Made by a program: the position numbers and the translations under genes
From: an uncultured bacterium
Lineage (GTDB): Bacteria > Bacillota > Clostridia > Oscillospirales > Oscillospiraceae
Assembly: GCA_905214155.1 (NCBI GenBank)
Contig: CAJMLC010000114.1
Location: 1 to 6,375, forward strand
Direction of reading: 5' to 3'
DNA: 6,375 bases
Part shown: positions 1 through 4,145 of the stretch, one piece after another
Layout of the letters: every line of letters begins with the position of its first letter
Numbering within the stretch: the stretch's first letter is position 1
Notes under the pieces: generated by a model
The model's input: only the letters and a program-made list of their open reading frames with translations
Database searches by the model: none
What the model was told of the DNA's origin: nothing

Positions 1-33
1 AGGACTGCGTTTTATAGTTTTTTGACAGTCTCG

Positions 34-56
34 GGCCCCCTCTATAAGAGGGGGCC
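34..56. repeat. GC-rich hairpin after the 43-residue ORF
   Basis: Ten bases at 34-43 (GGCCCCCTCT) pair perfectly with 47-56 around a 3-base loop. The hairpin begins 8 bases past the stop codon of the leftward small gene, where a terminator or 3'-end-protecting stem would be expected. It is not a textbook intrinsic terminator, because neither direction has a T-run directly after the stem; leftward transcription instead enters a CGAGACTGTC then A-rich stretch. What is seen is the palindrome; its role in 3'-end formation is inference. Confidence 0.5.
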
Positions 57-63
57 TCTAGGA

Positions 64-195
64 TCATAGATCATCCGCGTCCTGCACCGGCTCCTCAAAC
101 GGGTCGAGCGGCACGCCTGTCCAGCTCCCCTGCGGGTCCGTGAAGCTCGGCGTCTCCACGCGCTCCACCGGCGCGTCCTTTTTACGTTTCTTCAT
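64..195 (-). CDS. Conserved-looking 43-residue small protein, function unknown
   Basis: A short complete gene starts with ATG at 195 and stops with TGA at 64-66. The product has a basic start (MKKRKKDAP), a middle rich in Pro, Gly and Trp (TDPQGSWTGVPLDPFEEP), and an acidic end (PVQDADDL). It has no membrane segment, signal peptide or cysteine, and is probably a small cytoplasmic, largely disordered protein. AGGAGG lies 9 bases before the ATG, one of the best ribosome binding sites in the window, and supports real translation. That site is in the 3' arm of a perfect hairpin at 200-243. From memory, small Clostridia proteins with a similar TDPQGS..TGVP....PVQDADDL pattern are widespread, but this could not be checked here. 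The gene lies just downstream of the yqeC-yqeB-115-residue operon, on the same strand. It could be read through from that operon or started locally. Function unrecognised. Confidence 0.72.
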   Translation of the reverse strand: MKKRKKDAPVERVETPSFTDPQGSWTGVPLDPFEEPVQDADDL

Positions 196-199
196 ACAA

Positions 200-243
200 A
201 ATCGCCTCCTTTTTTGCTACTGTCTGCAAAAAAGGAGGCGATT
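200..243 (-). promoter_or_regulatory. Perfect 18-bp hairpin enclosing the small ORF's ribosome binding site
   Basis: Bases 200-217 and 226-243 are exact reverse complements, with an 8-base loop at 218-225. On the minus strand the 3' arm contains AAAAAAGGAGGCGATT, which includes the Shine-Dalgarno sequence of the 43-residue gene; the 5' arm begins 12 bases after the upstream gene's TGA. Any transcript reading through from the upstream operon should therefore fold with the ribosome binding site buried. The stem is followed by TTGTATG, with TTTT straddling the stem base, so it could also work as a weak intrinsic terminator for the yqeCB operon. The structure is seen directly; the regulatory role is inference. 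Confidence 0.7.
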
Positions 244-246
244 ATA
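241..246 (-). promoter_or_regulatory. Consensus -10 box (TATAAT) upstream of the small ORF
   Basis: The minus strand reads a perfect TATAAT at 246-241, right after the stop of the 115-residue gene and touching the outer end of the hairpin. No convincing -35 lies 15-18 bases upstream (that DNA encodes the His-rich tail of the previous gene), and there is no extended TG. If used, transcription would begin near 233-235, inside the 5' arm of the hairpin, and leave the ribosome binding site unpaired. This is a tentative call from the -10 match and its position only. Confidence 0.35.
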
Positions 247-255
247 CGTCCTTTA

Positions 256-603
256 TCAATCGTGGTGGTGTCCGTTCTGGTCGCAAGTCAGCGGCCGGTA
301 CGGTTTTGTTTCGATCTCCGGCACATACCGCCGGATCGTCTCGTCAAATGTTTCAAATCCAGGGTGCGACTGCGGCAGCAGCACCAGATAGTCCGTCCCG
401 AACAGCGCATCCGGCCCACAGAGTCCCAGCGCATCCTCGCGCGCCTTGTCCACGAGCACGCCCGTGAAATGCGTTACCGTCAGTGTCTCGACCGGGAAGT
501 AGATCGCCACCCGCTCGCAGAACAGCTCGACGCACGCCTCTTGTCCATCCTCCGGCGGCAGAACGCGGATCGTGTCCTGCGGGAGCATCAAATAGTGTTT
601 CAT
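256..603 (-). CDS. Hypothetical 115-residue protein, third gene of the yqeC-yqeB operon
   Basis: The family is not recognised. The product is a small soluble protein with no signal peptide or membrane helix. It starts MKHYLMLPQD, continues with hydrophobic/charged stretches consistent with an alpha/beta fold, and ends DQNGHHHD. It has four cysteines (about residues 24, 29, 62 and 107) and a closing triple histidine, so metal binding is possible but unproven. The ATG at 603 lies one base after the yqeB stop, with GGAGGT at 609-614 inside the end of yqeB, giving a 5-base spacing. This arrangement points to translational linkage with yqeB. The gene ends in a tandem stop, TGA TAA. Its position makes it a candidate accessory factor for selenium/molybdenum hydroxylase maturation, but that rests on gene order alone. 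Its codon use resembles its neighbours, and it is clearly better supported than the overlapping frames on the other strand. Confidence 0.8.
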   Translation of the reverse strand: MKHYLMLPQDTIRVLPPEDGQEACVELFCERVAIYFPVETLTVTHFTGVLVDKAREDALGLCGPDALFGTDYLVLLPQSHPGFETFDETIRRYVPEIETKPYRPLTCDQNGHHHD

Positions 604-604
604 C

Positions 605-1426
605 TCAGACCTCCAGTGCGTTCCGTCCGGCGACGCCGCGCAAAACGCCCGTATATTCCAAAATCGCCTGCAAGACGCCGCCGCCGATGGCGATCGCCTT
701 GTCCGACGCGGTATAGCAGTTCTCCGCCTGCGCCCGCGGATCGACGTCGCCGGACTTCATCCCCTTGAATACCGGCGTCCCATCCGCCAGAATCCCGCGC
801 AGCACGCCCGAGATCGTGCAGGCCATCGGCTTCCCGTTCACCTCACCGACCGTCTCTCCGGCCTCCACGAGGTCGCCAATCGCATGCAGCTGATGGAAGA
901 TCCCATCGTCCGGCGCGCGCAGCACGCGCTCGCCCGCAAAGCCGCCGATCAGGCCCGGAATATTCGTGTTCGGAATGGCCGGGCCGTTGCGGATCACGCG
1001 CCCGAGCGTGTGCCCGCGCATCGTCTCGATCACTGCGTGGCAATCCTCACCCGCCGAGAATCCCGGCCCCAGCGCGATCACCAGCGGCGCATCGTCGATC
1101 TTCGTCCCAAGATTTTTCTTCGCCAAAATCGCATCCACCAGCACATCGGGCCGCAGCCAGCGGCGGCATTCCGCCGCCGGATCGGCCAGCACGGGGATGT
1201 TCCCCGCCGCCAGAATGCGCCGCACATCGTCCATCGTCTCCGCGCGCACGGCGGTCACATCCTCCACCTTCGCCTCACCGAATAAGATCGCCTGCGAAAA
1301 GCAGACCGTCCGCCGGATGGCCGTCGGCTTTTCGAGATCGGTCATCACGACCTTCAGCCCCGACCGGTGCAGCCGCAGGGCCACGCCCGACGCGAGATCG
1401 CCCGCGCCGCGAATCAAGATCAGCAT
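605..1426 (-). CDS. yqeB: Selenium-dependent molybdenum hydroxylase system protein YqeB (EF2563 family)
   Basis: This 273-residue protein matches the YqeB/EF2563 family, found in genomes with selenium-dependent molybdenum hydroxylases and thought to help mature or insert the labile selenium cofactor; its exact reaction is unsettled. The N-terminus is a Rossmann-type nucleotide-binding start (LIRGAGDLASGVALRLHRSG, residues 3-22), followed by the family segment EKPTAIRRTVCFSQA (32-46), containing a Cys. Later blocks include IALGPGFSAGEDCHAVIET (117-135) and a hammerhead-like region with TISGVLRGI (204-212). The C-terminal SDKAIAIGGGVLQAIL (241-256) is also typical. The ATG at 1426 was chosen because it has AAGGAG 8 bases upstream and begins the conserved fold. 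A longer open frame extends upstream to 1648, but that part is the antiparallel-frame shadow of yqeC. The start overlaps the yqeC stop by 7 bases (ATGCTGA), suggesting coupled translation. Probably cytoplasmic. Confidence 0.93.
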   Translation of the reverse strand: MLILIRGAGDLASGVALRLHRSGLKVVMTDLEKPTAIRRTVCFSQAILFGEAKVEDVTAVRAETMDDVRRILAAGNIPVLADPAAECRRWLRPDVLVDAILAKKNLGTKIDDAPLVIALGPGFSAGEDCHAVIETMRGHTLGRVIRNGPAIPNTNIPGLIGGFAGERVLRAPDDGIFHQLHAIGDLVEAGETVGEVNGKPMACTISGVLRGILADGTPVFKGMKSGDVDPRAQAENCYTASDKAIAIGGGVLQAILEYTGVLRGVAGRNALEV

Positions 1427-2085
1427 GTTATCCACTCCTTCTGTAATGCGCCGAGGCACACCGGCCCGCGCAGCATCGCCGCCATCCCGCGCCCGAGCGC
1501 GAGGCGCTCCGCCGTGTCCGCCTGATTCAGCAGGACGCGCGTGTGCGGCGTTTCGTCGTTGATAAACGTTGCGGCCAGCTCCGGCGTCAGCAGATCGTCT
1601 TCCGGAACGCCGAACCGCGCCGCGAAGATCGCGGGCCGGTGGACGCACGCCCGGATGGGCTGCCCGAGCGCCGAGAGGCCAAATACCAAAATCGTCTGGT
1701 TCGCCTCCGGCGGGACGACCGGCTCATAGTCTGCATGGGCCTTTGCAGGCCGCCCATGCGCGCCGTCCGCCTCCACGAGAACATAGTCCGCCAGCTCCGC
1801 CAGATTGCGCACCGGCACATCCGCCGCCGTGAGCTTTCCTTCCTTCGCGGGCTTTCCGACGCAGATGCACGGATCTTTTTCCAATGCCGCTGCGATCTCC
1901 GCCTCGCACGGCCGGAGGAGGCATGGGAAGCCATCCGGCAGATAGATGTGCGTCGTCGTCGTGACGATCACGCGCGCCGTCCGTGCCAGCTCCCGCGCCA
2001 GCGCGAGCAGCAGCGTCGTCTTTCCGCCCGCGCCGATGATCGCCGTCACGCCCTTCCGGACGTCCAGCGCCTTTGCCAGCTCCAC
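1420..2085 (-). CDS. yqeC: Selenium-dependent hydroxylase accessory protein YqeC
   Basis: This 221-residue protein matches the YqeC family, which travels with YqeB and selenium-dependent molybdenum hydroxylases such as xanthine or purine hydroxylases and is thought to act in selenium cofactor synthesis or insertion. A P-loop sits at residues 17-24 (IGAGGKTT), followed by VIVTTTTHIY (39-48). A VEADGA motif (104-109) is followed by GRPAKAH and EPVVPP, the family hallmark. There is also FGLSALGQPI (135-144), HRPAIFA (149-155), and an LNQAD stretch (186-190) resembling a nucleotide-base-recognition NKxD motif. It begins with GTG at 2085, the only usable start because an in-frame TGA lies 15 bases upstream; GAGGTGG sits just before it. 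It heads a three-gene operon, overlapping yqeB. Family assignment is firm; the biochemical activity is not established from sequence. Confidence 0.92.
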   Translation of the reverse strand: MELAKALDVRKGVTAIIGAGGKTTLLLALARELARTARVIVTTTTHIYLPDGFPCLLRPCEAEIAAALEKDPCICVGKPAKEGKLTAADVPVRNLAELADYVLVEADGAHGRPAKAHADYEPVVPPEANQTILVFGLSALGQPIRACVHRPAIFAARFGVPEDDLLTPELAATFINDETPHTRVLLNQADTAERLALGRGMAAMLRGPVCLGALQKEWITC

Positions 2086-2108
2086 ACACCCACCTCATTT
2101 CTGATCTT

Positions 2109-2138
2109 AGCATATCACGCCGCGCCGCGCAGCGTCAA
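2109..2138 (-). promoter_or_regulatory. Promoter of the yqeC-yqeB operon
   Basis: On the minus strand, TTGACG (2138-2133) is followed after 18 bases by TATGCT (2114-2109). The -10 is preceded by TG one base upstream, an extended -10 feature. The predicted start near 2102 leaves a leader of roughly 15-20 bases carrying only the ribosome binding site, so there is no room for a riboswitch such as the Moco RNA. The two -35 boxes of this divergent pair are about 16 bases apart, so one bound regulator could affect both genes. Confidence 0.65.
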
Positions 2139-2154
2139 GTCTCTGCGCTTTTTG

Positions 2155-2182
2155 TTGACAATGGCGAATTTTCCGGTAAAAT
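2155..2182 (+). promoter_or_regulatory. Promoter of the ModE-like regulator; start point at the ATG
   Basis: A perfect -35 TTGACA (2155-2160) lies 16 bases from TAAAAT (2177-2182), five of six matches to the -10 consensus. The expected start of transcription, 6-8 bases past the -10, falls on 2188-2190, and the ATG begins at 2189. No Shine-Dalgarno sequence precedes the ATG. Together these predict an mRNA with no or almost no leader. Confidence 0.72.
2168..2182. promoter_or_regulatory. Imperfect palindrome over the -10 box, possible operator
   Basis: The 15 bases ATTTTCCGGTAAAAT are symmetric except for one mismatched pair, centred on 2175. The right half is the -10 element of the rightward promoter. 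A dimeric winged-helix protein bound here would block that promoter, so self-repression by the adjacent ModE-like regulator is plausible. It does not resemble the E. coli ModE box as I know it. A short AT palindrome at a -10 box can also arise by chance. Confidence 0.3.
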
Positions 2183-2188
2183 AGAGAT

Positions 2189-2536
2189 ATGGAACAGAAA
2201 TTACATCCTGTGCTTTCCGTCCGCCTGTTCACGGACGAGAAATGCTTCGGACCCGGCGTGGCCGCGCTCCTGACGCTGGTCAAGACGTGCCATTCGCTCC
2301 GGGCCGCGGCCATGGAAATGGGCATGGCCTACTCCAAGGCATGGACGATTTTGAAAAACGCGGAAGAACAGCTCGGCTTCAAGCTCCTGCTCTCCACCAC
2401 CGGCGGCAAGCACGGCGGCGGCGCGCAGCTCACTGAGCAGGGCGAGGCCCTTCTCGCCGCCTACGCCCGCTATTGCCAGACGCTGCGCGAGTTTGCCCAG
2501 CGTCAGTTCATTGCGGACTTCTCCGATTTCCTTTGA
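2189..2536 (+). CDS. ModE-type single-domain winged-helix transcription regulator
   Basis: This 115-residue protein matches the N-terminal DNA-binding domain of ModE (LysR-like winged helix). The start has the family pattern LFTDEKCFGPGVAALL (13-28). The helix-turn-helix spans about 34-56 and includes the typical MGMAYSKAWTILKNAE (44-59). The wing carries the Gly-rich TGGKHGGGAQLTEQGEALL (71-89). E. coli ModE is about 262 residues with two C-terminal molybdate-binding (MOP) domains; this protein has none, so it cannot sense molybdate in the classical way. Such short versions are common in Clostridia and often lie near molybdenum or formate dehydrogenase genes. Divergence from yqeC suggests control of that operon and perhaps of itself. 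No other in-frame ATG occurs before residue 42, which supports this start although there is no ribosome binding site. Cytoplasmic, probably dimeric. Confidence 0.88.
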   Translation: MEQKLHPVLSVRLFTDEKCFGPGVAALLTLVKTCHSLRAAAMEMGMAYSKAWTILKNAEEQLGFKLLLSTTGGKHGGGAQLTEQGEALLAAYARYCQTLREFAQRQFIADFSDFL

Positions 2537-2554
2537 ACGATACCGTCCCACGCA

Positions 2555-2577
2555 CGGCCCCACGCGGGGCCGCTTTT
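2555..2577 (+). terminator. Terminator of the ModE-like gene
   Basis: Bases 2555-2561 (CGGCCCC) pair with 2566-2572 around the loop ACGC, and CTTTT follows. The stem lies 18 bases after the TGA. The U-run is short, so termination may be partial. Read from the minus strand it has no T-run. Confidence 0.65.
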
Positions 2578-2594
2578 GCTATGCAAAAGCATAG
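2573..2594. repeat. Two overlapping, mutually exclusive small hairpins
   Basis: CTTTTGC (2573-2579) pairs with GCAAAAG (2583-2589) around TAT. Alternatively CTATGC (2579-2584) pairs with GCATAG (2589-2594) around AAAA. Both are perfect but cannot form together. They directly follow the terminator stem and share its T-run, so the first could compete with terminator formation. Role unknown. Confidence 0.45.
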
Positions 2595-2607
2595 AAAAAC
2601 AAGAAAT

Positions 2608-2711
2608 GTGCCATTTCCTCGCCCCTGCGGGGCAACCGGAAATGATGCACAAAAACTTCATGCACCGGCATTTACGCATTTTCGTGGTGCGGTACTCACG
2701 CATGAAGTTTT
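2608..2711 (+). promoter_or_regulatory. Highly structured region before the MATE gene (two large hairpins)
   Basis: Hairpin 1 spans 2608-2650: GTGC and CATTTCC pair with GGAAATG and GCAC, with a 2-base bulge. Inside, across a TC/AACC internal loop, GCCCC pairs with GGGGC around TGC. Hairpin 2 spans 2652-2711: AAAACTTCATGC pairs perfectly with GCATGAAGTTTT over 12 bp, and the 36-base interior can pair further (GCACC with GGTGC, or ACCG with CGGT). The A-tract/T-tract ends make hairpin 2 look like a bidirectional terminator or attenuator. An aptamer-like stem followed by a terminator-like stem, 20 bases before the ribosome binding site, resembles riboswitch layout. However, no known riboswitch consensus was recognised and no clear promoter lies upstream. 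The alternative is a dispersed intergenic repeat or miniature element. Confidence 0.5.
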
Positions 2712-2744
2712 ATGCGCACAGTTTACCAGAAAGGAATCCCCGTC

Positions 2745-4145
2745 ATGAAACGCACCAACCAAACCGATAAGACCGCCCTGTTCGAGACGATGCCCGTGCC
2801 GAAGGCCGTGCTGACGCTCGCCGTGCCCACGGTCGCGTCCATCCTCGTCACGCTGCTCTACAGTCTCGCCGACACGTGGTTCGTCGGTCTGCTGAACGAC
2901 CCGATCCAGAATGCCGCTGTCACGCTGATCGCGCCGGTGCTGCTCGCGTTCAACGCCGTGAACAACCTGTTCGGCACCGGCTGCTCCAGCATGATGTCCC
3001 GCGCGCTCGGCCGCAAGGACACCGAGACGGCACAGCGCTGCTCGTCGTTCGGCTTCTGGTGCTCGCTGCTGTGCGGCATTCTGTTCTCCGTGCTCGCCAC
3101 GGCGTTCCAGCGTCCGCTGCTCTCGGGTCTTGGCGCGTCCGCCGAAAACCGCGACGCCGCTGCCGCCTATCTGCACTGGACGGTCAGCCTCGGGGCCGCG
3201 CCCGCGATCTTAAACGTCGTGCTGGCCTATTTCGTCCGCGCCGAGGGCAGCAGCGTCCATGCCAGCGTCGGCACGATGTGCGGCTGCGTCCTCAACATCC
3301 TCATCGACCCGGTCTTCATCCTGCCGTGGGGCCTGAATATGGGCGCGGCGGGCGCAGGCTGCGCCACGTTCCTGTCGAACTGCGTCGCCTGTGCCTATTT
3401 CCTGATCCTGATCGCCGCCCGCCGGGGCCGCACGATCGTCAGCCTGAATCCGAAGCATTTCCGCGTCTCGCGCGACATTGCGCGCGGCGTGTTCTCCATC
3501 GGCATTCCGTCTGCGCTGCAGAATCTCTTCAACGTCATCTCCCTCGCCGTGCTCACGCGCTTCGCCACGGCCTACGGTTCCGAGGCCGTCTCCGCGATGG
3601 GCATTGCGAATAAAGTCTATCTCGTCCCGCTCTATACGGCCATGGGCATCGCCGTCGGCCTGATGCCGCTCGTCAGCTATAACTACTCGAGCGGCAACTC
3701 CGAGCGGCTGAAGGCCGCCGTGCGCTATGGGCTTCGCATCGCGGTCGCCTTCGTCGCCGTCGTGGCCGCGCTGCTCTGCGTCTTCGCGCCGCAGGTCGTC
3801 CGGCTGTTCATCAAAAACGATACGATCATCGAATACGGCACGCACTATCTGCACGGCCTCAGCCTCGGCCTGCCGTTCTTCGCCATCGACATCCTGATCG
3901 TCAGCAGCGTTTTCAACGCCTGCGGCATGGGCGGCCGCGCGCTGCTGTTCGCCCTGCTGCGCAAGGTTGTTTTGCAGATTCCGCTGCTCATTCTGCTCAA
4001 CCGCCTCTTCCCGCCCTACGGCATCGCCTATGCGGAGCTGATCGCGGAGCTGTTCCTCGCGGTCGTCGCGCTGATCTCGCTGCACAACATCTTCCGCCAG
4101 CTCGACCGCAAGGCCGCCGAAGCCAGACAGGAGGCGCAGCCATGA
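2745..4145 (+). CDS. MATE family multidrug/Na+-coupled efflux transporter
   Basis: This 466-residue inner-membrane protein has about 12 predicted hydrophobic helices, the usual MATE length and layout. It resembles the MepA/DinF-like branch. Family signatures include VPTVASILVTLLYSLADTWFVG (27-48, helix 1), FNAVNNLFGTGCSSMMSRALG (69-89) and FVRAEGSSVHASVGTMCGCVLNILIDPVFI (163-192). The second half repeats these with SIGIPSALQNLFNV (251-264), GIANKVYLVPLYTAMGIAVG (286-305) and LMPLVSYNYSSGNSERLKAA (307-325). MATE proteins export cationic drugs or metabolites using Na+ or H+ gradients; the substrate cannot be read from sequence. The ATG at 2745 is preceded by AAGGA with 9-base spacing; an open frame upstream to 2712 lacks a site and would lengthen the N-terminus. 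The stop overlaps the next start (ATGA), so the methyltransferase gene is probably co-transcribed and coupled. The C-terminal end, after residue 450, is a short charged cytoplasmic tail. Confidence 0.95.
   Translation: MKRTNQTDKTALFETMPVPKAVLTLAVPTVASILVTLLYSLADTWFVGLLNDPIQNAAVTLIAPVLLAFNAVNNLFGTGCSSMMSRALGRKDTETAQRCSSFGFWCSLLCGILFSVLATAFQRPLLSGLGASAENRDAAAAYLHWTVSLGAAPAILNVVLAYFVRAEGSSVHASVGTMCGCVLNILIDPVFILPWGLNMGAAGAGCATFLSNCVACAYFLILIAARRGRTIVSLNPKHFRVSRDIARGVFSIGIPSALQNLFNVISLAVLTRFATAYGSEAVSAMGIANKVYLVPLYTAMGIAVGLMPLVSYNYSSGNSERLKAAVRYGLRIAVAFVAVVAALLCVFAPQVVRLFIKNDTIIEYGTHYLHGLSLGLPFFAIDILIVSSVFNACGMGGRALLFALLRKVVLQIPLLILLNRLFPPYGIAYAELIAELFLAVVALISLHNIFRQLDRKAAEARQEAQP

Noticed and set aside
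253..258. Possible selenocysteine read-through of the TGA ending the 115-residue gene
   Set aside because: The TGA is followed immediately by an in-frame TAA, so read-through would add a single residue. The hairpin downstream is better explained by the next gene's ribosome binding site.
214..768. Plus-strand 184-residue frame across the left operon
   Set aside because: Arg/Pro-rich shadow of the 115-residue gene and yqeB, with no conserved features.
1427..1648. Upstream extension of yqeB giving a 347-residue protein
   Set aside because: The added part is low-complexity Arg/Ala/Gly-rich sequence overlapping yqeC in another frame. The ATG at 1426 has its own ribosome binding site and starts the conserved fold.
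2086..2188. Molybdenum-cofactor (Moco) riboswitch in the yqeC/regulator gap
   Set aside because: The gap is 103 bases and filled by two promoters; the predicted leaders are about 0 and 20 bases, too short for the aptamer.
2503..2703. Minus-strand 66-residue frame over the structured leader
   Set aside because: It overlaps the end of the regulator gene and inverted repeats. There is no convincing coding pattern, and hairpin-encoded frames are often annotation artefacts.
3210..4085. Minus-strand open frame of 291 residues opposite the MATE gene
   Set aside because: It is rich in Asp, Glu, Arg and Gln as expected from reading hydrophobic membrane codons backwards; shadow of the MATE gene.
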